Positions 1-8,413 of a DNA stretch of 64,000 nucleotides are shown in pieces. Location of the stretch: NCBI RefSeq assembly GCF_002950945.1, contig NZ_CP012673.1, positions 13,259,501-13,323,500 of the forward strand. The letters are read 5' to 3'. The notes under the pieces are model-generated. The model was not told the DNA's origin. It did no database searches and saw nothing but the letters and a program-made list of their open reading frames with translations. Each line of letters begins with the position of its first letter. The stretch's first letter is position 1. This DNA is from Sorangium cellulosum (GTDB lineage: Bacteria > Myxococcota_A > Polyangia > Polyangiales > Polyangiaceae). The translations under genes and the position numbers were made by a program.

Positions 1-274
1 GCGCGGCGAAGCTCGTGTCGAGCCCGCGGCACCCCGCCAGGCGATCGGCGGCGCGGCGGATCACATCCCGGAGCCGCTGCGCATCGACGTCGACCAGCCT
101 GCACGCGGGCGTCACCAGCCGGAGCGGCTCCGTCGGTGCCGGCGGCGCGGGCCGTCCCCCGCAGGACAGGCCCGTCACGATCAGGGTCATGGCCGCGAGC
201 GCCGGGGCGGCGCGCGGGCGCGCGGGGGAGCGCGCGCGGGAGGGCGAGGACAATCGACATCGATCGCGCGTCAT
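1..274 (-). CDS. putative lipoprotein, 3' end outside window
   Basis: This reading frame begins at the ATG at 274 and runs off the left edge, so only the first 91 residues are visible. A long Arg/Ala-rich N-terminus leads into a hydrophobic stretch (about residues 24-37) ending in TGLSC, a lipobox with Cys38. This predicts an inner- or outer-membrane-anchored periplasmic lipoprotein. ATG29 could be the true start, giving a shorter signal peptide. The ATG overlaps the TGA of the upstream lipoprotein gene (ATGA), so the two are probably translationally coupled. The visible mature part (VDVDAQRLRDVIRRAADRL) matches no family I can name. Function unknown. Confidence 0.6.
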   Translation of the reverse strand, partial: MTRDRCRLSSPSRARSPARPRAAPALAAMTLIVTGLSCGGRPAPPAPTEPLRLVTPACRLVDVDAQRLRDVIRRAADRLAGCRGLDTSFAA

Positions 275-1170
275 GGCCTCTTCTCCCTCCTTCCGTCGAG
301 GAGCGTGATGATCGCGACGGCTCGGCCGCAAGACCCGCGGAGCTCGGGCCACCGCACCACCGTTTCCCACAGGAAGGCGATGCTCTCCGCCTGCGCCAGC
401 GCCCTGGCCGCGTGAAATCGTGTCCCTCCCCAGGCCCGCGGGCTCCTGACCTTGCCGTTCTCCATGTCGAGGGAGTCCTTGGCGAGGGCACCGTGCGAGC
501 GCGCGCCGTCAGGGCACCACTTCGGCGAGCCCCACCAGGCGACGCCGCTCACGAGCCGTTCGCCGCTCGCCAGCGGCCTGCCGTCGAGCCGCCCCGCCGC
601 GAGCTCGGCGACCTTCTTTCTCCCTTCCTCGGTCCAGAGCCGGAGCGGCCTCACCGCGCTCCTGTCGCCCGGGTGCTCCTGCTCCATCAGCTCGACGTAG
701 TTCGAGTGCGCATAGAAGTCCTGGATCGCGTGCATGGCCCGCCCGAGGGCCTTGACCGCCTCCTCGCGCTGCCCTCGCGCGGCGGACGCCTTCGCGGCCT
801 GGACCTCGGCCGCGATGAGCCGCAGCGCACCGCCGAAATCGCAGTTGTCGAAATGGGCGGACGAGGAGCCCTGCGCCCGGGTGTCCTGGTGGTAGTGCGC
901 CTCGTTGAGCCAGTCGGAGCACTCGATCTCCGCCGTCATCCACTGGTGCTCGGAGGCCGAGAACGGCGCCTGATCGAAGGTGATTCCGTCGCTCTCCTCG
1001 ACGGCGAGCCCGGTGGCGCGGGGGCCGAGGCGGAGACCGGGATACGCAGGCACGGGGGCGAGGGGGCCCGGCGTGGAGCAAGCGACGAGGCCCGCGGCAG
1101 CGAGCGCCGCGAGGCACAGCGAGGACCGAGGGCGCCGGGGGTCCTTCCCGCTCGCGTCGGGGAATGACAT
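271..1170 (-). CDS. lipoprotein with Het-C-like histidine motif
   Basis: This encodes a 299-residue protein with a signal peptide ending in LVAC (Cys31), so it is a predicted lipoprotein. Around residues 145-161 it carries AMHAIQDFYAHSNYVEL. The HxxQDxxAHSNYxE pattern is characteristic of fungal heterokaryon-incompatibility HET-C and its bacterial relatives, and resembles the zinc-phospholipase C/S1-P1 metal-binding helix. Additional His residues precede it (EAHYHQD, about 91-97), plausible metal ligands. The family link comes from motif recognition. An activity (phospholipase- or nuclease-like) is inference. The gene is coupled to the next lipoprotein by an ATGA overlap and is divergent from the NACHT-protease gene. 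No strong Shine-Dalgarno is visible. Confidence 0.65.
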   Translation of the reverse strand: MSFPDASGKDPRRPRSSLCLAALAAAGLVACSTPGPLAPVPAYPGLRLGPRATGLAVEESDGITFDQAPFSASEHQWMTAEIECSDWLNEAHYHQDTRAQGSSSAHFDNCDFGGALRLIAAEVQAAKASAARGQREEAVKALGRAMHAIQDFYAHSNYVELMEQEHPGDRSAVRPLRLWTEEGRKKVAELAAGRLDGRPLASGERLVSGVAWWGSPKWCPDGARSHGALAKDSLDMENGKVRSPRAWGGTRFHAARALAQAESIAFLWETVVRWPELRGSCGRAVAIITLLDGRREKRP

Positions 1171-1396
1171 GGATGGAGCTCGCGCGCCGCGCCGTCCCGT
1201 CGCCCCTCTGGCGATCGGGGAGGCACGAATCTCGTGACGAAGGTACCAGGCGGCCCCCCGGAGCTGTCAAGGCGCCCGCCCGTCCATTGAGGCGCCGCGA
1301 GGTCCGCAGCGCGCGGGTTGACACGAGGAGCGCCCGGCCGCTGTAGTAGACGGATCCCGGGGGCGAGCCGCCCTGCGGTCGACGAGGGGCGCGATC
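1171..1396. other. divergent intergenic region
   Basis: This 226 bp gap lies between the Het-C-like lipoprotein (leftwards) and the NACHT-protease gene (rightwards). A sigma70-like promoter for the rightward gene is annotated separately. I see no RNA gene or repeat in it. Confidence 0.5.
1318..1347 (+). promoter_or_regulatory. sigma70-like promoter of the NACHT-protease gene
   Basis: A perfect -35 box TTGACA (1318-1323) is followed after 18 bp by TGTAGT (1342-1347), four of six matches to TATAAT. It lies about 50 bp upstream of the ATG at 1397, which has a GAGGGG Shine-Dalgarno at 1384-1389. Perfect TTGACA boxes are rare in DNA this GC-rich, which strengthens the call. Confidence 0.5.
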
Positions 1397-4300
1397 ATGG
1401 GTCGAAAGCTGTCGCTATTTCTATCGAGGCCGCGCCGGGGTCTCCGGCGCGCCTCGGCCGCGCTCGTGAGCGCGGCGGTAGGGCTCCTCGAGGGCGGCGC
1501 GGCGACGGCGCAGATCGCGGTGCGCGTCACCCCCGGCGACGTGGTGGTCCAGCAGATCGAGAAGGGCGGCAACGACGTCTGGTTCGAGACCAGCAAGGGT
1601 TTTTACCGCCTGCGGGCCGGCGAGGAGATGGCGCAGGCCGACCCGGAGCTCGGGCCGGAGGCCTACCAGATGAAGGTCATCGGCTCGGACCTCTGGATGA
1701 GCACCTCGCGCGGGGTGTTCCTGGCGAGGCCCGCGAACCAGGACCCGATCCGGATCCTGCCAGCCGACGAAGTGCCGGAGAAGAATGTCCAGGATATCGA
1801 TATCGTGGCGTGTGATGGCAACGTTTGGCTGATTAGCCGGAAGAGGCTGTACCATGTGAAGGGAGACCATGCTGAACGGATTCAGCCCCCTTCCTCGGAC
1901 AGCAGCTTCAGCTTCCCCAAGGAGAAGGAGGAGTGCCCGCGTAAAATCAAGCAGCACTTCTGGCTGCCTGGCATCCGCATCGATCTCGAGAACAAGAAGG
2001 CGGAATTCATAAGTCTTTTCCCGTCAACTGGCTACCTGAGCGCAATCAATGCTGTTCCCGGCCTCGGACCAGAACGGCGGTTTTCCAAAGTGTATCACGG
2101 GCCGGGTGGAGAGATATGGGTATTCGACGGCCTCGGCTCTGATATCTATCGACTCCATGACGATAGACTACAAGCTGAGCGGCTCATGAGCCTCTCGGAG
2201 CCAGTGTCGATCCTGGACGTCAAGGTCATCCGCGATGTCGCATGGTTGCAGGCGGTCAAATTCGTCACAGAGCCATTCACGATGGACCACCAAGTGTATG
2301 TACTGCCGATAGGGTCCGTCGGCGCCAGCGGCGCGCGCGCTGTTCCATTGGGAACCGGGACTCTCATCGACACCGACGGTGGGCCGTGTGCCATAACCAG
2401 AGAGGGCGCATACTCGTTCGATGGATCGAAGAAGACATCCTGCTTCAGCGGCTTCGATCAGGGTGTCCAGATCTATGACGCGGAGCGGGTCGCCGGTCGG
2501 CTCTGGCTTCGGACCGACCGCGGCGCCTATCGAGTCGAGGGCAATGTCCCTGTGCATATCCTGAAAGAGGACGCGCACGGGCTCGGGATCTGGAATGATC
2601 CGGTGGACGGCTACACGTGGCTGCTCACCTCAATCGGCGAGGTCTACCGTGTCGACGGCACGACCCCCGTGAAGGTATGGGGCGCCGAGGACGGCCTCGA
2701 GCAACCGGCGCTCAGCTCGACCCGTCCTGAGCGCGTGATCAGCGGTTTGTTCTCCGCCAGGCTGCGCAGCGAGAGCGATCCTTCGCCGGCGCAGTGGCTC
2801 TCCAGCGCCATCGCTGCAGAGACCGAAGGCCCGACCGGGCGCACCTTGGCCCCCTTGCTCAGGATGCTCTTGCAGCTTAACGCTCGGGTCTTCTGGACGA
2901 GCGAGCCGAATGTGAGTCAATCCGCCCTGGAGAGTGGAGCGCTGGAAGGTGTCGACGTGATCGCCGCCACGGAGCTCGACGGGCGTGTCTGGCTTGGAAC
3001 CAAGAGGGGCGCGTTCCGGTTCGACAGCGACCTTGATCTCGAGCTCACGCTCAGGTCACGGCTGTGGGGCGATCTCTGGCCCACCGGAGCGACGGCCGCC
3101 GACGTCGGCTATGTGCGCGCAGGGGAGCCGCTCGCCGTCAAGAGCACGCCGCCAGCGTTCTTCATCCGCGAAGAGGACAGATCAAAGAAGTATTTCACTC
3201 CCGCCGAAGACTTCCTCTTTCCTCTTCGCCCAGGTCGATTCCAGATGACGGTGCTCGTCCGTGACGAGTGGCAGAACGTCAACCGCGTGCACGTCCGCGC
3301 CCGTGTCGTGCCCGGCCCCGCCCTGGCCCTCGGCGCGCTCGGCGCGCTCTGGGCCGGCTTCGTGGCGCTCGCGGTGGCGCTCGCGCCGTACAGCCGCTTC
3401 TTCAACGGCCGCGTGATGAGCCGCGCCTTCCGCGGCGCCGGCTCGCTGGGGCTCGTCCCGCTCGCCCTCGGCCTCTCCTCGGGGCTGCGCCGTCACCTCC
3501 TCCGCCGCTACCGCCGCGAGGTCCGCGCCAACGCCGACCTCGACCCCGCGCACAGCGGGTACGTCGTTCCCTCCGACGAGTTCGCGCCCGAGCGCTTCGC
3601 GGCCGCCCTCGAGAAGCACCGGCGCCTCCTCCTCCTGGGCCAGTCGGGCCTCGGGAAGACGGCGTATTTTCGGTACCTGACCTTCCTCTACGCCTCCGGC
3701 GCCCGCGGCCTGCCGCTGCAGGGTACGATCCCCGTGCTCCTGCCGCTCGGCCGTTATCCGGGCGAGGACCCCGAGGCGATCTTCCACAAGCAGCTCCAGG
3801 GCTACGGCCTGGTTTCCGATCAGGCGCTCTGCGCCTACCTCCTGAGGCAGGGGGGCTTCATCCTCTTCATCGACGGCCTGAACGAGGTCGACGAGGAGGC
3901 GCGCGTGCAGGTCAACCGGTTCCTGGATCGGCACTGGAACGTCAACTGGATGTGCGTGAGCTCCCAGGAGGGATACCCGCTCTTCTCATGGATGCGCCGG
4001 CTCCAGCTCGCCGCGCTCGACCGCGAGCACATCGCCGCCATCCTGGAGAAGCGGCTCGATCCCGAGCGCGCCGAGGCGACGCGGCGCCAGTTCACCGAGG
4101 AGACCTACGAAGTCTGTCGCATCCCGCAGGATCTCGAGTATGTGGTCGCGCTCATCGAGCGAGGCGAGGCGCTGCCGCGATCACGGCACGACCTGTATAC
4201 ACGCGTCCTCGCCCCGGTACTGGCGAGCCTTGACGACCGGGGACATGGAGATCAGAAGGACACGTTGTTCCGGCGCGCCTACGAGATGCTCCGCGATCGC

Positions 4301-5827
4301 GCGCCCTGGATCGACCGCGAGGACGACGCGGTGTCGAGCTGGCTGCAGGGCGAGCTCGTGCAGAAGAAGCTGCTCGTGAAGATCGAGGCCGACGTGCCCC
4401 GGTACCACTTCCGCCACGATCTCCTCCGCGCCTACCTCGCGGCGCGCTGGTTCGCGCCGCGCTGGCGCGATGTCCTGGCCGAGGATCGCGGCAAGGTCGA
4501 CTCCAACTGGCGCTCCATGCTCGAGTTCGCCCTGCTCCACCTCGACAGCCCCGACGAGGCGAGGGCGCTCCTCGACGCGCTGCTCGCCCAGGACCACCGC
4601 GTCGCCAGCGAGGTGTTCAACTGGGCGGATCGGTCCCATCAGCGGCTGACCGCGGCGTGGGCCGATGACTTCAAACGCAGCTACGGGGAGGCGCTCCTGC
4701 GCCAGGCTGCCGTGACAGACAAAGCCCTGAGGAGGTCATCCATGCTCTCCGGACCGCAACACGAACAGCTCACGGGCGCGTTGCTCGACGCGTTCCCGAA
4801 CCTGCCCAGGCTCACCCAGATGGTCAAGTTCAAGCTCGGAAAGAACCTCGGCGCGATCACCCTCGCTCCCGATCTGAAATCGATCGTCTTCGAGCTGATC
4901 AGCGCCGCGGAGGCCGAAGGGTGGACACCCGAGCTGATCACCGCCGCCCGCGAGTCGAACCCAGGGAACGCCGCGCTCCTCGCCTTCGCGCAGCAGTTCG
5001 GGCTCACCCCCACCACGCCGACCCGAGACGTGCTCGAGCGCATCATCAAGGACGCCAACGGCTTCGTCGATGTCGTGACGTGGCGCACCAGGCTCGGCGA
5101 GATCGAGGGGCGGGTCTGCCAGATCGAGGTCCCCACCACGTCCGGCACGCTCTACGGGACCGGCTTCCTCGTGGGTCCGGGCGTGATCGTCACCAACCAC
5201 CATGTGATCGAGCCGGTGATCCAGAAGGCGGCCAGGCCGGAAGACGTCGTCCTGCGCTTCGACCACAAGCGGCTCACCGACGGCAGGACCATGAACGTCG
5301 GCAAGCAGTACCGGCTCGCGAAGGGCGAATGGCTCCTCGACTGGAGCCCGCCCAGCCCGGTCGACCTCGAGAGGGATCCGAAGAGCGGCTTGCCGGCCGC
5401 GGATCAGCTCGATCACGCGCTGCTGCGCGTCGGCGGCGAGCCCGGCAACGACCCGGTCGGCGGCAGCGGCGAGCCCGAGGCCGCCAGGCGGGGCTGGATC
5501 GAGGTGCCCGCGCCGATCCCGGCGCTCACGGCCGCGACGCCGCTGATCATCGTGCAGCACCCGAAGGGGGATCCGCTGAAGCTCGCCATCGACGAGATCA
5601 TCGGCCCGAACCCGAACGACACCCGGCTGCGGTACAAGACCAACACGCTCGGAGGCTCCTCGGGCTCGCCGTGCTTCGATATCAACTGGCGGCTCGTCGC
5701 CCTGCACCACAGCGGCGACCCCGCGGTCGTCAACCCCGCCTACAACGAGGGTATCCCGCTCGCCGCAATCGTCTCGCTGCTGCGGCAGCGCGGCAAGGCG
5801 CACCTCCTCGGCGCGCGTGAGGCCTGA
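1397..5827 (+). CDS. propeller-TM-NACHT-EAD1-trypsin fusion protein
   Basis: This is a 1476-residue membrane protein. In order: signal peptide or anchor (about 18-40); about seven or eight blades of Reg_prop type (repeats like GRVWLGTKRGAF, about 45-560); a Y_Y_Y-like beta-sandwich (about 565-637); one TM helix (about 640-662); a NACHT-type P-loop NTPase with Walker A GQSGLGKT (748-755), Walker B FILFIDGLNEVDEE (821-834) and a winged-helix tail; an EAD1-like effector-associated domain (about 1116-1200, LSGPQHEQL, then AFPNLPRL); and a trypsin-like protease with an intact predicted triad His1269 (TNHHV), Asp1339 (LDHALL) and Ser1422 (GSSGSP). The sensor half is predicted outside and the NTPase and protease inside. 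EAD-trypsin modules are known from NTPase-regulated conflict systems, so a regulated protease for defence or programmed death is inferred. The propeller part (about 1.8-2.7 kb) is lower in GC than the rest. Confidence 0.85.
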   Translation: MGRKLSLFLSRPRRGLRRASAALVSAAVGLLEGGAATAQIAVRVTPGDVVVQQIEKGGNDVWFETSKGFYRLRAGEEMAQADPELGPEAYQMKVIGSDLWMSTSRGVFLARPANQDPIRILPADEVPEKNVQDIDIVACDGNVWLISRKRLYHVKGDHAERIQPPSSDSSFSFPKEKEECPRKIKQHFWLPGIRIDLENKKAEFISLFPSTGYLSAINAVPGLGPERRFSKVYHGPGGEIWVFDGLGSDIYRLHDDRLQAERLMSLSEPVSILDVKVIRDVAWLQAVKFVTEPFTMDHQVYVLPIGSVGASGARAVPLGTGTLIDTDGGPCAITREGAYSFDGSKKTSCFSGFDQGVQIYDAERVAGRLWLRTDRGAYRVEGNVPVHILKEDAHGLGIWNDPVDGYTWLLTSIGEVYRVDGTTPVKVWGAEDGLEQPALSSTRPERVISGLFSARLRSESDPSPAQWLSSAIAAETEGPTGRTLAPLLRMLLQLNARVFWTSEPNVSQSALESGALEGVDVIAATELDGRVWLGTKRGAFRFDSDLDLELTLRSRLWGDLWPTGATAADVGYVRAGEPLAVKSTPPAFFIREEDRSKKYFTPAEDFLFPLRPGRFQMTVLVRDEWQNVNRVHVRARVVPGPALALGALGALWAGFVALAVALAPYSRFFNGRVMSRAFRGAGSLGLVPLALGLSSGLRRHLLRRYRREVRANADLDPAHSGYVVPSDEFAPERFAAALEKHRRLLLLGQSGLGKTAYFRYLTFLYASGARGLPLQGTIPVLLPLGRYPGEDPEAIFHKQLQGYGLVSDQALCAYLLRQGGFILFIDGLNEVDEEARVQVNRFLDRHWNVNWMCVSSQEGYPLFSWMRRLQLAALDREHIAAILEKRLDPERAEATRRQFTEETYEVCRIPQDLEYVVALIERGEALPRSRHDLYTRVLAPVLASLDDRGHGDQKDTLFRRAYEMLRDRAPWIDREDDAVSSWLQGELVQKKLLVKIEADVPRYHFRHDLLRAYLAARWFAPRWRDVLAEDRGKVDSNWRSMLEFALLHLDSPDEARALLDALLAQDHRVASEVFNWADRSHQRLTAAWADDFKRSYGEALLRQAAVTDKALRRSSMLSGPQHEQLTGALLDAFPNLPRLTQMVKFKLGKNLGAITLAPDLKSIVFELISAAEAEGWTPELITAARESNPGNAALLAFAQQFGLTPTTPTRDVLERIIKDANGFVDVVTWRTRLGEIEGRVCQIEVPTTSGTLYGTGFLVGPGVIVTNHHVIEPVIQKAARPEDVVLRFDHKRLTDGRTMNVGKQYRLAKGEWLLDWSPPSPVDLERDPKSGLPAADQLDHALLRVGGEPGNDPVGGSGEPEAARRGWIEVPAPIPALTAATPLIIVQHPKGDPLKLAIDEIIGPNPNDTRLRYKTNTLGGSSGSPCFDINWRLVALHHSGDPAVVNPAYNEGIPLAAIVSLLRQRGKAHLLGAREA

Positions 5828-5832
5828 GGCGC

Positions 5833-5877
5833 GGATCCCGGGGCCGCGCGCGGCACGACGCCACGGCCCCGGGATCC
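5833..5877. terminator. bidirectional terminator-like hairpin
   Basis: A perfect 14 bp inverted repeat (GGATCCCGGGGCCG at 5833-5846 and its complement at 5864-5877) with a 17 nt loop lies between two converging reading frames, just after the protease stop codon. There is no clear U tract, as is common in GC-rich genomes. Confidence 0.5.
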
Positions 5878-5887
5878 GGCCCTTCAT

Positions 5888-6144
5888 CTACTGCATCGGG
5901 TAGGTCTCGCGCATAAACTTGATGCCCAGGGCAGAGAGCTTGTAGTTCGCGGGGATCCCCTCCCCTTCGAGGAGGAGCCGCTTCGGGGTCGCGTAGATCA
6001 TGATCGACTCCCTGTGGAACTTCGTGAAGTTGGTCTGCTCCTTGTCGTAGGTGCCCAGGATGTTGTTCTGGATGTCCGCATCACTCCAGAAGTTGGGCGA
6101 TCCCGAGGACTCCTTCACCGCGACGAATAATGGGAGTGTGAACC
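5888..6144 (-). pseudogene. 3' fragment of an unidentified gene
   Basis: The frame ends at a TAG (5888-5890). Its last 80 or so residues look like genuine protein: FWSDADIQNNILGTYDKEQ, then KFHRESIMIYATPKR, then YKLSALGIKFMRETYP. The ending looks like a small winged-helix or helix-turn-helix tail. The open frame extends to 6253, but that part is antisense to the frameshifted gene at 6145 and has no believable start, so I read this as the surviving C-terminus of a gene whose 5' part was lost. The codons are less GC-biased than in neighbouring genes, suggesting foreign origin. I do not recognise the family. A short intact gene using GTG or TTG inside this stretch is possible. Confidence 0.45.
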
Positions 6145-6560
6145 ATGCCGACGCCGAAGAAGAACCGTACTCTACTTGAACGAGCCCTCGTAGGGCCTGC
6201 GGGTGAGCACTACGTGCTGTACCAGCTTCACATGATGGGGATGCTGGCCTCATTGGCCCCCACCAACGCGCCTACCGTGACATTCTCGTATTGAACGAGG
6301 ACGAGACGATCTCCGCCACTATCCAGGTCAAGACCCGGATCTACGGATCCGACGGTGGGTGGCATATGAAGAAAAAGCATGAGACGCTGAAGCGACCGAG
6401 CCTGTTCTACGTCTTCGTCGACCTGGGCCCAGAGACACCTTCCACATTCGTGATCCCAAGTACGGTTGTCGCAGATGTCGTTCGCGAGACGCACAAGATG
6501 GCTCAAAATGCCGGGGAAGAACGACAAGGAGCACAAATCTCTTCACCGAGGTCTACAGCG
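6145..6560 (+). pseudogene. frameshifted PD-(D/E)XK-like nuclease-fold gene
   Basis: ATG at 6145 has a GGGAG Shine-Dalgarno (6132-6136). Frame 1 gives MPTPKKNRTLLERALVGPAG then EHYVLYQL up to TNAP and stops at 6292. The homologous continuation (YRDILVLNEDE, IQVKTRIYGSDGG, LFYVFVDLGPE) is in the next frame, consistent with a 1-nt deletion near 6272. Near 6497 the reading returns to frame 1 (WLKMPGKNDKEHK), consistent with a 1-nt insertion. After that no stop appears before the tRNA, so the 3' end is also lost. The E...D...QxK spacing (GEHY, DILV, QVKTR) fits a PD-(D/E)XK fold of the kind found in small standalone proteins linked to defence or replication islands. The function is inferred. Sequencing errors could also explain two shifts. 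Confidence 0.6.
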
Positions 6561-6718
6561 TCCGGCACAGACGGGTCGGGAACAGCACGCGGCATCTGTC
6601 CCGATGCCAGCATCCACGCCCGCCCGTGCCGAGATCAGGGTCCACGAGAGGGCTCACGGGGGCGCCCTCGTCCCCGCGTCACGCCCGCGAACCTGCGGGA
6701 TTCCTACCGAAACATCAG

Positions 6719-6805
6719 CGGAGGAGAAGGGATTCGAACCCCTGGTTGAGTTGCCCCAACGGCGGTTTTCAAAACCGCTGCCTTCGACCGCTCGGCCACT
6801 CCTCC
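6719..6805 (-). tRNA. tRNA-Ser (UGA anticodon)
   Basis: Read on the minus strand, the 7 bp acceptor stem is GGAGGAG/CTCCTCC, the D-arm is GCCGAGCGGTCGAAGGC, and the anticodon stem-loop GCGGTTTTGAAAACCGC has a central TGA. A long variable arm typical of serine tRNAs (GTTGGGGCAACTCAAC) precedes the T-arm GGGTTCGAATCCC. The discriminator base is G and CCA is not encoded. It lies immediately beyond the broken genes at 5.9-6.6 kb. tRNA genes are frequent integration points, which fits a decayed island edge, but I see no att repeat. Confidence 0.95.
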
Positions 6806-6886
6806 AAACACCCGGAACGACCAGCTTTTGTGCCCGTTCTGCCGCCCCCTGTCAACGCCGCCCTTCCCCTCCCCTACTTCCCTCTC

Positions 6887-8413
6887 CTACTTCCCTCTCC
6901 CCTTCCCCTCCCCCGTTCCCGTCGCCCCCGCCGCCGCCCCCGCCATCACCTCCGCCAGCCACGTCTTGGCCCCCGCGCACGTCCCCGCCGCCTTCACCCC
7001 GCCCGCTCCCCCTCCCCCGCGTCGCTCGTACGGCCCCGCCACCACCGCCACCTCGCTCCCGCGCGCCGTCCACGCGATCGGCCCCAGCGCCTCGCGCATC
7101 CGGCACCCTTTCCCGAAGCGCCGTTCGATCAGCCTCCCCGCCTCTGCCGCGTCCCCCGCGCTGTCGAACCGCAGCCGCCACGCGAGCGCGAGCTCGCGCC
7201 GGCTCTTGTCTTCCGGGTCATCCCGGCGCACCACCACGAACCTGTCGCCCCCCCACCCCGCGGCCGCCCCGATCGCCGCTTCCCGGTGGGCGTACGCCGC
7301 GAACGCGATCCGGAGCGCCTGTTCGCCCATCACGTCGTCGAACACCACCCGGAACCCTGGTCCGAGCGCGGCGGCCGTCGGGACGGCGACGGCGAGGGCG
7401 GGCTCGCGGGCGGCGAGCTTCTCGGGGTGGAGCAGCTGCTCCGTCGTGTCCGGCAGCGCGTGCCAGACGGCGTCCACCGCGGGCCATCCGCCCGTCCGGC
7501 GCAGCGCCTGGACGAAGGCGAAGCCGTCCGTGTACGGCGCGCCGAGCGACTCCTGCAGCACGATCGGCGTATCGCCCACGGACGAGAGCGCCGTCGACAT
7601 CGCCACGAGCTTCCGGAGCATCGACTCGTCGACCTGGAACGCCGAGCCGACCAGCACGTCGAACATCGCGCTCATCGCGTCGCCCTCGACGAGCGCGTGC
7701 ACGGCGGCCAGCCGATCGCTGTCGCCGGCCTTGAACTCCAGCAGCGTCCCCAGCGAGAAGCTCTGGTCCTGGAGCGCGTGCACGAGCTCGTGCGCCAGCG
7801 TCTCGTGGGCCTCGTCCTCGCTGAGGTCGTCGACGAGGTACATCGTCGCGTCTTCCGGCTCGTAGAAGCCGGCGATGCGGCCCTCGAGCAGGCGGTACAT
7901 CCCTGCGGTGAAGTCGTAGTCGGCCGGGATCAGCTCGAGCGCCGCGAGCGCCTCGCCCTGGTGGTCGAGCACGCCCTCGGGGATCTCTCGTTCCACGTGG
8001 GCGCGCACCCGCTCGAGGATCTCGCTGCGGGCGAGCACGCGGCTCGGCACGTCGCGGCGCACCGGCAGCCCGCGCGCCTTCGCGACGCGCGCGAGCGCCA
8101 GCGCGACCTCCGGATCGGCGGCGCGCTCTGCGTCCTTGCCCTGGCCTTTCCCCTCGCCCGCCGTCCCTCGCGCGTGCGCCTCCGGCGCCGCCGCGCCGCC
8201 CCGGGAGGCCGTCGCGCTCGCCGCCGGCGTCCGCGCCGACCCCGGCGGCGGTGCCGGCTGCGCGCAGCCGGCCAGCACCGCCGGCCCCGCGAGCGCGGCC
8301 ACCGCCGCCATCACGGCCGCCGCCCGCCCCCGGAGCCCCCTCTCCCGGTGCCCCCGGCACCCCCGGTGCACCTCATCTGCCGCGGCCGCCGCCGCAGGGC
8401 CGTGCTCGATCAC
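6887..8413 (-). CDS. HExxH-containing lipoprotein, putative zinc metallopeptidase
   Basis: This encodes 508 residues from a GTG that overlaps the TGA of rpe (GTGA). An internal ATG at residue 35 would give a compact signal peptide. Either way the lipobox AVLAGC places Cys at residue 50 (GTG numbering). A Pro/Ala-rich linker follows. At about residues 205-213 the sequence ETLAHELVHALQDQ contains a zincin HELVH motif. A glutamate in LVEGDAMSAM some 40 residues later is a candidate third ligand, making a periplasmic metallopeptidase plausible. The last 100 residues are Gly/Ala-rich. Substrate unknown. Operon with rpe is suggested by the overlap, but no functional link is evident. Confidence 0.7.
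   Translation of the reverse strand: MIEHGPAAAAAADEVHRGCRGHRERGLRGRAAAVMAAVAALAGPAVLAGCAQPAPPPGSARTPAASATASRGGAAAPEAHARGTAGEGKGQGKDAERAADPEVALALARVAKARGLPVRRDVPSRVLARSEILERVRAHVEREIPEGVLDHQGEALAALELIPADYDFTAGMYRLLEGRIAGFYEPEDATMYLVDDLSEDEAHETLAHELVHALQDQSFSLGTLLEFKAGDSDRLAAVHALVEGDAMSAMFDVLVGSAFQVDESMLRKLVAMSTALSSVGDTPIVLQESLGAPYTDGFAFVQALRRTGGWPAVDAVWHALPDTTEQLLHPEKLAAREPALAVAVPTAAALGPGFRVVFDDVMGEQALRIAFAAYAHREAAIGAAAGWGGDRFVVVRRDDPEDKSRRELALAWRLRFDSAGDAAEAGRLIERRFGKGCRMREALGPIAWTARGSEVAVVAGPYERRGGGGAGGVKAAGTCAGAKTWLAEVMAGAAAGATGTGEGKGRGK

Noticed and set aside
6291..6749. A free-standing gene starting with TTG at 6291
   Set aside because: Its beginning continues the broken frame at 6145 (GEHYVLYQ then DILVLNEDE), so it is the middle of a frameshifted gene.
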